NCBI GenBank assembly: GCA_030042795.1
Contig: JASHYZ010000270.1
Coordinates: 1-8,227 of the forward strand
Origin: Terriglobia bacterium
GTDB lineage: Bacteria > Acidobacteriota > Terriglobia > UBA7540
Length of the DNA stretch: 8,227 nt
Direction: 5' to 3'
The notes beneath the pieces were generated by a model. That model searched no databases. It had not been told where the DNA came from and saw only the letters and a program-made list of their open reading frames with translations. The translations under genes were made by a program, and so were the position numbers. This document shows, in pieces, positions 1 through 5,508 of the stretch (position 1 is its first letter; each line of letters begins with the position of its first letter).

Positions 1-982
1 CGGCGGTGACGTAGTCCGCGAGCACGCCCACAACCGTGCGCTCCAGGAAGGGATGCTGAAACTCCGTCCGTTCGAGCCTGCGTCCCGGAAAACGCGCCAG
101 CACGCCGCGCGTCTCGAGGCCGGTGTCCGCCAGCGTGGGCTCAAGGCGGCGCGCTTCAATGATATAAACCTCGGTCCCGTCCGAGCTTTCCACGGCCACG
201 TACTCGAAGTCAGGATGAAATGCCACCGCCATGCTGGCGGGCAGCGTCCAGGGGGTCGTCGTCCAGATCATCACGTACACCGTGCGGCCGGCGAGCGACG
301 CGTCAATCTCGGCGGGGTCGCTCGTCATGCGGTAGCGGACGTAAATGGACGGGCTGCGGTGATTCTCATACTCCACTTCCGCTTCGGCCAGCGCTGTGCG
401 ATCGCGGATGCACCAGTACACTGGCTTGAGGCCCCGGTACACATATCCGTGATCGAGGAACTTCAGGAAGGCTTCGGCCGTAAACGCCTCGTACTCCGGC
501 GACATCGTGGAATAGGGATGCTCCCATTCGCCGAAAATGCCGAGCCGCTTGAAGTCCTGCCGCTGAAGGTTGAGGTACTTGTCCGCGTACCGCCGGCACG
601 CCTGACGTACTTCAACCGTGGACATCTGCGCCTTGCGCGGCCCAAGCTCCTTATCCACGTTATGTTCAACGGGCAAGCCGTGGCAGTCCCAGCCCGGCAA
701 ATAGGGCGCGTTGAATCCCGCCATATTCTTGGACTTGACGATTAAGTCCTTGAGAATCTTGTTGAGCGCGGTACCCAGGTGGATGCGGCCATTCGCGTAC
801 GGCGGACCGTCATGCAGGGTGAAGATAGGCGCTGTCTGCCGCGCGCGCCGCATGGACCTGTAAAGGTCTCCCTCTTCCCACTTGGAGAGCCAACGCGGCT
901 CATTCTGGGGAAGGTTGGCCTTCATCGAGAAATTCGTGCGCGGCAGATTGACGGTACTTTTCAGGTCCAGCGTCTTCGGCAT
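1..982 (-). CDS. ileS: Isoleucyl-tRNA synthetase, N-terminal part (cut by window edge)
   Basis: This class Ia aminoacyl-tRNA synthetase charges tRNA-Ile in the cytoplasm and edits misactivated valine. The window holds the first 327 codons; the rest lies beyond base 1. Translation gives the expected N-terminal order: an LKSTVNLPRTNF opening, the catalytic stretch HDGPPYANGRIHLGT (residues 57-71, containing the HIGH-type signature as HLGT), the PGWDCHGLP block (96-104), and the CP1 editing domain with the threonine-rich WTTTPWTLP (240-248). The threonines fall at 241-243, the same numbering as I recall for the E. coli enzyme. The KMSKS motif and anticodon-binding domain are outside the window. 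The ATG at 982 is supported by GGAGG at 991-987 with a 4-nt spacer. The fourth HIGH position is T rather than H; I believe this variant is tolerated in bacterial IleRS. Identification is firm. Confidence 0.97.
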   Translation of the reverse strand, partial: MPKTLDLKSTVNLPRTNFSMKANLPQNEPRWLSKWEEGDLYRSMRRARQTAPIFTLHDGPPYANGRIHLGTALNKILKDLIVKSKNMAGFNAPYLPGWDCHGLPVEHNVDKELGPRKAQMSTVEVRQACRRYADKYLNLQRQDFKRLGIFGEWEHPYSTMSPEYEAFTAEAFLKFLDHGYVYRGLKPVYWCIRDRTALAEAEVEYENHRSPSIYVRYRMTSDPAEIDASLAGRTVYVMIWTTTPWTLPASMAVAFHPDFEYVAVESSDGTEVYIIEARRLEPTLADTGLETRGVLARFPGRRLERTEFQHPFLERTVVGVLADYVTA

Positions 983-986
983 CCAG

Positions 987-1014
987 CCTCCACAGAAAGT
1001 CAACCTTGATTATA
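987..1014 (-). promoter_or_regulatory. ileS ribosome binding site and -10 box
   Basis: On the minus strand GGAGG (991-987) sits 4 nt before the ileS ATG, and a perfect TATAAT lies at 1014-1009. I see no good TTGACA at the expected distance (1037-1032 reads GCCGGC) and no TG extension, so only the -10 is convincing. The resulting leader would be roughly 20 nt. Confidence 0.45.
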
Positions 1015-1260
1015 ACGTAGCACCCCTCGCTGCCGGCGGACGGGGCGCCTTCCTTCCGCCGGACGAAGATTGCTGGACGGGGTCTCGCGCATCGAGAGAG
1101 CCTGAAAACCGGCCCAATGTGCGCGAAGCCGGGAAGGAGCCTTGTTGAAGCCCGGCGGGGCCGGCGCGCCGGTGGCGGGAGCACCGTTTTTTGATGTAGG
1201 CGCCACCCGTAACATGCAGTAGAGCGTCATCGCCACCCGCGAAAATAGGCAACCGGGCGG
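1015..1260. other. Intergenic stretch without a convincing gene
   Basis: This GC-rich stretch lies between the ileS promoter and the small zinc-finger gene. It contains a 12-bp palindrome (CCGGCGCGCCGG, 1161-1172) and a short stem, CGGTG/CACCG, followed by six T (1170-1192, plus direction). No plus-strand gene runs into that stem. Minus-strand reading frames are open but arginine- and proline-rich, with no recognisable motif. Confidence 0.5.
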
Positions 1261-1560
1261 TCAGAGCAGATGAACAGGTAGAGGATGCCCATGAGAACCG
1301 GAACTGCGCTGGGTGGCCTCGGCAGCAACGCCGGTCAGCGGGGTGCTAGCTCCGCCCGGGCGAAGCGTGTTACACGCCAGGACAGCGCCATTACACGCTT
1401 TTTCGAGGCATTCCTGAAGGGCCGGGCGAGCGAGTTTTGCGCGTCGGATGGTGCGGCGAGCGTTGCAGGCCGTCCAACGACAGCGTTTCGAGCAGTAGAT
1501 CTGGTCTCGCCGCCTAGGTTCGAATGCGCGTCCGCACCGCGGATTGGCACATCGCTTCAT
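1261..1560 (-). CDS. Small four-cysteine zinc-finger-like protein
   Basis: This 99-residue basic protein has an N-terminal cysteine cluster C4-x4-C9-x13-C23-x3-C27, reading CANPRCGRAF ... DQIYCSKRCR, followed by an arginine-rich helix (residues 28-43). The pattern 'C-N-P-x-C-G-x-F-x-P-x-x-x-D-Q-x-Y-C-S-x-x-C-R' is typical of small treble-clef or zinc-ribbon domains, such as the C-terminal finger of CGNR-like proteins. It suggests metal-stabilised binding of nucleic acid or protein; that role is inferred. The second half (residues about 50-99) is low-complexity and could be a non-homologous read-through tail. A TGA lies two codons upstream of the ATG, so the start cannot be extended; no strong ribosome binding site is visible. 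It lies upstream of and co-directional with ileS, which has its own promoter. It may be a genuine small gene or a fragment of a larger one. Confidence 0.55.
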   Translation of the reverse strand: MKRCANPRCGRAFEPRRRDQIYCSKRCRWTACNARRTIRRAKLARPALQECLEKACNGAVLACNTLRPGGASTPLTGVAAEATQRSSGSHGHPLPVHLL

Positions 1561-1738
1561 GATTCAAGCCTAGGGAAATGGAATGAGACGGTGGGGACAA
1601 GTGAGACGGGCGAGAAGCCTTATTTTCGCCTTTGGCCTCAAGAAGATGGCCTGTGGAAATCCAATGCCCGCGGATTCCGGCTCTGGTCAGTGTGTAATTC
1701 CAACACAGCGCGGCTTGGTCGCAGCCAAAAGGCGCGGC
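1561..1738. other. Intergenic stretch, nothing recognised
   Basis: No reading frame here shows family-like sequence. Together with the palindrome at 1739-1891 it makes a gene-free gap of about 370 bp between the zinc-finger gene and the antitoxin gene. Confidence 0.5.
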
Positions 1739-1891
1739 GAAAGGGCGGGGCTTCAGAGCCTGTGTGAAAACTCCCGGATGCGAGCTGTAGCGGCGGTCTA
1801 TGACCGCCGAAGTCGTTGAAAGAACAAGGCCGGCGGTCATAGACCGCCGCTACAGCGCTTGGTTCTCACACAGACTCCAAAGCCCCCTTTC
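1739..1891. repeat. Two-tier palindromic element (MITE/REP-like)
   Basis: Inner arms 1784-1809 and 1831-1856 are perfect 26-bp inverted repeats separated by 21 bp. Each arm is itself a small hairpin (CGGCGGTC-TAT-GACCGCCG). Outer arms 1739-1771 and 1862-1891 are imperfect inverted copies sharing GAAAGGG and TGTGTGA. The total is about 153 bp, with no coding capacity. The left outer arm recurs at 7354-7389, which shows it belongs to a dispersed family. Such elements are usually non-autonomous and moved by a transposase elsewhere in the genome; that is inferred here. Confidence 0.8.
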
Positions 1892-1932
1892 ACCTGAGGA
1901 TGTTTTCCGGCGGGGCCCTGCGCTGCGCCCGC

Positions 1933-2241
1933 TCATGCAGCATGTTGAGTGCGCCGCACTTTCACTTTCACGTCTACCCTTGAGCCCAGCCGGTTAATGA
2001 TCGTCATCAGGCGGTCGACGGTGAAGCGGCCGAAATCTGCGTTGCGAATGCGGGAGAAGTCCGCCGCCGCCACTCCGGTCCGGCTCTGTGCGGCCCGCAC
2101 GGTTAGACCCTCGCGGTCGAGCGCGTTGATAATTTCGACGGCCAGGATTGCCTTAAGCTGTGCAACGTCCGCATTCTCGCGCTTCAAGTCGCGGAAAACG
2201 TTGCCGCTTCCGCGCATCACTTCCAGCGCTTCGTGGTTCAT
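1933..2241 (-). CDS. XRE-family antitoxin (HigA-like, HTH)
   Basis: This 102-residue protein carries a single helix-turn-helix domain spanning about residues 25-93 (LKAILAVEIINALDREGLTV, then RAAQSRTGVAAADFSRIRN as the recognition region). It ends in a basic tail (VDVKVKVRR). The pattern fits the HTH_37/XRE antitoxins paired with Gp49/HigB-type RelE toxins. Known relatives bind their toxin and repress their own operon. The ATG overlaps the TGA of the upstream toxin frame in an ATGA (2241-2238), the usual toxin-first arrangement with translational coupling. Length is normal and no disruption is visible. Because the toxin is damaged, this is probably now a free-standing antitoxin or repressor. 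Confidence 0.85.
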   Translation of the reverse strand: MNHEALEVMRGSGNVFRDLKRENADVAQLKAILAVEIINALDREGLTVRAAQSRTGVAAADFSRIRNADFGRFTVDRLMTIINRLGSRVDVKVKVRRTQHAA

Positions 2242-2549
2242 GCCAACATCTCCTTCAATCTTTTCAATCGGTCTCTGATCAGATCGGCCTCATGCTTTGG
2301 CGTCTTGATGCCACGCCTCGATTTCTTCTTAAATGCGTGGACCACACAAACATCGTCGGCGAGTTGCACCGCATAGACCACGCGAAAGGCGTTGCCCTGA
2401 AATGCCAGAGCAATCTCGAAGTGAACCGTAGCGCGGACTTCGCGCTTTTCGAAGTCCGCGGTATCTCTTCGAGGTCCGACGAAAAGCCGCAGACCTCTGA
2501 GCTGCGAGGTCTGCGCTACCTTGCTCCTGCCTGCGTAGGTTAGGGCCAT
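2238..2549 (-). pseudogene. HigB/Gp49-type RelE toxin with N-terminus replaced by a repeat
   Basis: The last ~64 codons encode the C-terminal half of a phage Gp49/HigB-type mRNA interferase. FRVVYAVQLADDVCVVHAF, KKKSRRGIKTPKHEADLI and RLKRLKEML match the family's final strands and basic helix. The family normally begins with about 40 further residues forming the first strand and two helices. Here only ten residues (MALTYAGRSK) precede a stretch of about 30 residues encoded by the inverted-repeat element at 2428-2519. The frame stays open, so a chimeric 103-residue product is possible, but the N-terminal half of the fold is missing and activity is unlikely. The ATG at 2549 overlaps the TAA of the 622-residue gene (2542-2540). 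An alternative upstream start at 2630 lies wholly inside that gene. It could still be a recently evolved variant; I favour a pseudogene. Confidence 0.65.
2428..2519. repeat. 92-bp inverted-repeat element inside the toxin gene
   Basis: The ends GTAGCGCGGACTTC (2428-2441) and GAGGTCTGCGCTAC (2506-2519) are inverted copies matching at 12 of 14 positions. Inside are two separate hairpins: GCGGACTTCG/GAAGTCCGC (2432-2459) and CAGACCTC/GAGGTCTG (2490-2513). This double-hairpin layout with inverted termini is typical of small non-autonomous palindromic elements. No clear target-site duplication is seen. Confidence 0.7.
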
Positions 2550-4408
2550 CCCCGGAGCTTGCCATAGGCAACGCATAGGGAAAGACCGACGACGGGGGCG
2601 AGCACGGAGCCGACTCCACGCGCCAGCCAAACCGCGACCATACCCCCGAGCAGATAGGCGCCTGCCTTGAGGAGCTTTCCGTGGACGGCAAAACCCGCGA
2701 CAAGCGAGATTGCCAGTGCAGCTAGGTAAGCCTCCGAGAGTAGGAAAAACAGACCAACGGCCATTCCCACAGGTCCCGAGAAATCGGCCATTTGGCGTTT
2801 CTGGTGGTCTTCAGAGTATCTCTGTGAAGTCTCGTTGGTATCTCGGCACGCCGCATATGCCTGCATAGCTAAGACGAGCAAGACCACTGGGCCGACCCAC
2901 CATTTTTTCCAGGGTGAAGGGAGGTGGGCTGCGCAGATGAGCTCAAGAAAAACCAATAGACTTGCAGTGGACGCCAGCATGAACCGCCAGCCGATGTAAA
3001 GGTAGCCCAAAGGGCCTAACAGAAAGCCAAGGGTAGCCCCTGTGAAGGGCTGCTTCACTCCTCGGCCTCCTTTTTGGGAACTATGCTTTAATGCTCGCAT
3101 TTGCGCAACCATGACGTCCCACGATTGATGCTCGACGGGGCCGCCGCCCGGAACCATGTCGGGCAGTGGGTCTCCCACCTTCCTTGCCATTTCGCGGACG
3201 AGGTCATGTTCTTGCGCGAGGGCAGCGCCCACGTCGGGCGATTCGAACGAGAGGACTTTATCTGCCCAGAAACAAGCCGCGTCACATGCCCCTTTTGACG
3301 ATGACCAGACGGCCAAGCTGTACCAAAGGATCGGTCTTCTCGGGGTCAGAAGGTGGGCAAGTTGCAACGCGCGCCTAGCTTCGGTGGTGTTTATGATTCG
3401 CTTCCCAGACCCGACAAGGGAACTTAGACTCCATGCGAATGCACCGATAGCAAACTCGGGATTGTTAGCAGTCGCAGCTCCGAGTTTGTCCAAGGTGGCG
3501 TCCAAGATTTGCGCCCGCTCGCAGACCTTCGCGAACCTCAAGGCTTGTCTTGGCGAATGAAGCTTCTCCGCTAGCGCCGTTTGGAATTCTGCTGGCAGTC
3601 CTTTCCATGGAGTCCTTGACTCGAACACCTCAAGAGCCGTCTTAGGTGAATCCATGAGGTGGAAAAAGAAGCCAGCCAAGACCATCCCGACCATGTTTCC
3701 GGCCCAATCGAACACCCTGGAGGGGATTTGTGGATTGACGACGGTGCCCGACGGAGTGACCGCCTCGCGAGTCGGCGGGCACGCTGTGGGGTGGCGCATA
3801 GAATTGACGAGCGACCTACGCGCCGCCCGCGAGACAGGTCGCCGCCGCATCACAATCTTCACTGCATCCGACCATTCCGGATACTCAGAATCGACGATGG
3901 CCCGACACTTCCATCCAAGATTAAAGGTGGTCATCGCCGATAAGAGGAGTGCTTCGAGGGCCTGAGCATCACTCGGAAAGTCGAAGCCTTCCTGCATTTC
4001 GACGACGGCATGCTTGAAAGCACAGCTCTTTGTTAGCACCTTTATGAACGCGTCTTCAGGCGTTTTGCAGGCCGAGAGAAGCAACTCATCGAGGTGCTTC
4101 GATGAGACATGCATGAAGGAGATCAGTCTCGTGGATGGTCCCGCGTCGGAACCTTGCTCTAAGGCATCGGCACACCGCCAACCAAGGTTGAATGCCACGG
4201 TGCCCGCTGCGAATACGCTGTCTCCGATCCCGGAGTAATTGCCAAACCCGAAAGTGCTCTCCATTTGGCCTAGTAGCTCCCTAAACCGCTCCGATCCACC
4301 CATGATGTTGCGAAGTCCCCGACTGTAAGAGTCCGGCTCTGGTTCATGCGCGACGGTAAGAAGAATCGTATCCAGCTCGGCGGGCGAGATGTCGTCGAGA
4401 GACTTCAT
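2540..4408 (-). CDS. Unrecognised 622-residue protein with multi-pass C-terminal membrane domain
   Basis: I do not recognise the family. Residues 1-230 are soluble-looking and contain an internal duplication: AFNLGWRCADAL (about 72-83) and TFNLGWKCRAIV (about 161-172), each after an alanine/leucine-rich helix and about 89 residues apart. A short hydrophobic helix lies at about 236-252. Residues 270-400 are helical; 344-392 resembles a TPR hairpin (ARRALQLAHLL, then ILWYSLAVWSSSKGACDAACFWADKVL). Residues 455-617 hold about five or six transmembrane segments, opening with GFLLGPLGYLYIGWRF, reminiscent of TM2-like hairpins. There is no signal peptide, so the N-terminal part is probably cytoplasmic. 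AAGGA lies 2 nt before the ATG, an unusually short spacing. The stop overlaps the toxin-remnant ATG, but the repeat-derived toxin start makes a designed operon doubtful. Base composition appears less GC-rich than the sigma-factor region, suggesting acquired DNA. A sensor or scaffold role is possible but not shown. Confidence 0.75.
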   Translation of the reverse strand: MKSLDDISPAELDTILLTVAHEPEPDSYSRGLRNIMGGSERFRELLGQMESTFGFGNYSGIGDSVFAAGTVAFNLGWRCADALEQGSDAGPSTRLISFMHVSSKHLDELLLSACKTPEDAFIKVLTKSCAFKHAVVEMQEGFDFPSDAQALEALLLSAMTTFNLGWKCRAIVDSEYPEWSDAVKIVMRRRPVSRAARRSLVNSMRHPTACPPTREAVTPSGTVVNPQIPSRVFDWAGNMVGMVLAGFFFHLMDSPKTALEVFESRTPWKGLPAEFQTALAEKLHSPRQALRFAKVCERAQILDATLDKLGAATANNPEFAIGAFAWSLSSLVGSGKRIINTTEARRALQLAHLLTPRRPILWYSLAVWSSSKGACDAACFWADKVLSFESPDVGAALAQEHDLVREMARKVGDPLPDMVPGGGPVEHQSWDVMVAQMRALKHSSQKGGRGVKQPFTGATLGFLLGPLGYLYIGWRFMLASTASLLVFLELICAAHLPSPWKKWWVGPVVLLVLAMQAYAACRDTNETSQRYSEDHQKRQMADFSGPVGMAVGLFFLLSEAYLAALAISLVAGFAVHGKLLKAGAYLLGGMVAVWLARGVGSVLAPVVGLSLCVAYGKLRGWP

Positions 4409-4435
4409 ATTCCTTCATTTGGACCCATCATCCGG

Positions 4436-4505
4436 GATTTCCATTATCGACCGTCGGCCCGACCGATAATCTACACCCGACCGCCTCAGACCCGCAATGG
4501 AAATC
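4436..4505. repeat. Nested inverted repeats upstream of the 622-residue gene
   Basis: GATTTCCATT (4436-4445) and AATGGAAATC (4496-4505) are perfect 10-bp inverted repeats. Inside them a 12-bp stem with a 3-nt bulge is formed by 4443-4457 (ATTATCG..GTCGG) and 4459-4470 (CCGAC CGATAAT). The structure starts 28 bp before the ATG of the 622-residue protein. It could be an operator, a leader stem-loop or a small palindromic element. Confidence 0.5.
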
Positions 4506-4609
4506 AGATTCGCGCTTCCGGGTGCTGCCACCGGCCACGGAGGGTGCCATTTTGCCTCTCCCGAGAACCGAAGGCACTCGTAGGCCCACCAGCGATCAGC
4601 CAGCCCGGA

Positions 4610-4753
4610 TCACGAAAACATCTCGGCGAGATCCAAGACGAAGCCGGGCAGAACGGGATCAGCGGAAAGCGACTCCGGTTGGTCGAGGACGCGAAGCCCA
4701 CTGGCGTTGTATACCCAAACTCTCTTCGTCCCGGGAACGGCAAGCGCAGCCGG
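4610..4753 (-). pseudogene. C-terminal remnant of a Uma2/DUF820 family protein
   Basis: A 47-codon open stretch with no start codon ends in a TGA at 4612-4610. It reads GTKRVWVYNASGLRVL (VWVY block), then a DPVLPGFVLDLAEMF ending. This matches the usual C-terminus of Uma2 (DUF820) proteins, a PD-(D/E)XK nuclease-like family common in cyanobacteria and soil bacteria: 'VWVxxP...VLPGFxLxLxELF'. The catalytic part upstream is absent, and sequence before about 4717 no longer resembles the family. The call rests on recall of the family's terminal motif and would need a profile search. Confidence 0.5.
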
Positions 4754-4866
4754 TCATGTGGTTTCTAAAAGACTTATAAATATGGTCGCTACGGACAAAG
4801 TGTAACGTTTCTTTACACTTTTAGCAAAAACGGTGTCAAACAGTCGTTTGAATTGCGATCAAAGGG
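4754..4866. promoter_or_regulatory. AT-rich gap with a perfect 9-bp stem-loop (4797-4821)
   Basis: AAAGTGTAA (4797-4805) and TTACACTTT (4813-4821) form a perfect stem around a 7-nt loop in an AT-rich pocket of otherwise GC-rich DNA. The stem is too AT-rich for a good intrinsic terminator. It looks more like an operator palindrome, but no adjacent gene clearly uses it: it lies 46 bp after the HicB-like stop. Confidence 0.35.
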
Positions 4867-5151
4867 TTAGGAATCGTTACGGTTGCTGCTCCTGGGCTGG
4901 TTCATTGATTTAGTGACCCAAGGAGTCAACAGGCCAGTGGCTGGACTTGCGGGTAAGCAACGGCATTGTACTGTAAAGCGAATCCGTGGCCGCCTCTCGG
5001 GCTGATCGAAGTAGTAGGCTGCCACCGCTTCCTTCACATTCTGGCGTAGTTCTTCCCAGTCGTTGGCTTGGGTGAAGATGCTCTCCGTGAGGCACTCCGC
5101 CACGAAGCCGCCGTCGCTCTCTTGAGTAACTTCCAAAACGAGCTCATCCAT
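4867..5151 (-). CDS. HicB-like small protein (orphan)
   Basis: The core MDELVLEVTQESDGGF, then AECLTESIFTQANDWEELRQ and NVKEAVAAYYFDQP, matches the short HicB-like family of about 65-75 residues, a partial RNase H-like fold. Family members usually accompany a HicA toxin and act as its antitoxin. Here the product is 94 residues. After the expected 'RIRF' strand it runs on for about 30 residues (to RNDS) with no family resemblance, so the original stop seems to have been lost. I chose the ATG at 5151 because the family starts with this strand; a TTG at 5187 would add 12 unlikely residues. I find no HicA partner on either side. The ribosome binding site is weak. Confidence 0.7.
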   Translation of the reverse strand: MDELVLEVTQESDGGFVAECLTESIFTQANDWEELRQNVKEAVAAYYFDQPERRPRIRFTVQCRCLPASPATGLLTPWVTKSMNQPRSSNRNDS

Positions 5152-5508
5152 AACGCTGAGCTTAAGCCAGGCGCAGTTCCACAACAAGGATTAGAGGGTG
5201 CTCGTGTCACTTGAACGCCCCGAACGCCGTCATTCTCGCGAAAAGGGGGAATCTATTGCAGAAGTCCTGAGAAAGAAAAAGAAGGTACCAGAAGGTGGAT
5301 TCCCGCCTTCGCGGGAATGACGGCGCCTCGGAAGGTTCCGCCCAGCAAATAACACCAGTACCGAGCATCTGGCTCCATGTGATCGAGCCCTCACTCCTGC
5401 GTTTCGCTTCTGTTAACCAAATCCCCTAGCCCGCGTTATATCGGCTGACAGTTCAAATTATCCAGAGCTTGCTGCCAACGCTAGCGGCCGGAAAAGTGGA
5501 GAAACAAG
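5152..5508. other. Divergent intergenic region, HicB-like gene to HPEI-protein gene
   Basis: This region of about 357 bp separates the minus-strand island from the plus-strand sigma-factor set, so promoters for both directions should lie here. It contains the REP pair at 5225-5325. A weak promoter candidate for the plus strand is TTAACC (5413-5418), a 17-bp gap and TTATAT (5436-5441), far from consensus. GGAG at 5498-5501 is positioned as a ribosome binding site for the ATG at 5509. Confidence 0.4.
5225..5325. repeat. Pair of inverted REP-type palindromes (BIME-like)
   Basis: The arms 5225-5253 and 5298-5325 are near-identical inverted copies that differ by a few bases and one indel. The right copy is itself a palindrome (ATTCCCG CCTT CGCGGGAAT). 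The 44-bp spacer is purine-rich. Similar cores recur at 6614-6635 and, interrupted, at 7392-7439. Paired REPs in opposite orientation are the standard BIME layout, able to form one large hairpin in RNA. Confidence 0.8.

Noticed and set aside
53..745. Long plus-strand open frame opposite ileS
   Set aside because: It is the antisense shadow of a clearly recognisable IleRS frame and is rich in Arg/His/Ala with no family motif.
1170..1192. Stem CGGTG/CACCG plus six T, terminator-like in plus direction
   Set aside because: Only a 5-bp stem, and no plus-strand gene ends upstream, so there is nothing for it to terminate.
1285..1767. 160-codon plus-strand open frame
   Set aside because: It overlaps the cysteine-motif gene on the other strand and runs into the palindromic repeat; its composition is arbitrary and no domain is visible.
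1514..1840. 108-codon minus-strand open frame
   Set aside because: Its N-terminus is encoded by the palindrome (AVIDRRYS from the repeat arm) and the remainder is featureless.
2540..2549. Designed translational coupling of the 622-residue gene with the toxin (8-11 bp overlap)
   Set aside because: The toxin start lies just outside an inserted repeat that replaced its real N-terminus, so the overlap is probably accidental.
4346..4768. 140-codon plus-strand open frame in the gap
   Set aside because: It is antisense to the Uma2-like remnant and the 622-residue gene start; no motif, and the minus-strand reading explains the similarity better.
4963..5095. Frameshifted HicA fragment in the frame reading MPLLTRKSS after the HicB core
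   Set aside because: Only the first few residues look HicA-like; there is no GSH motif and no later conserved block before the stop.
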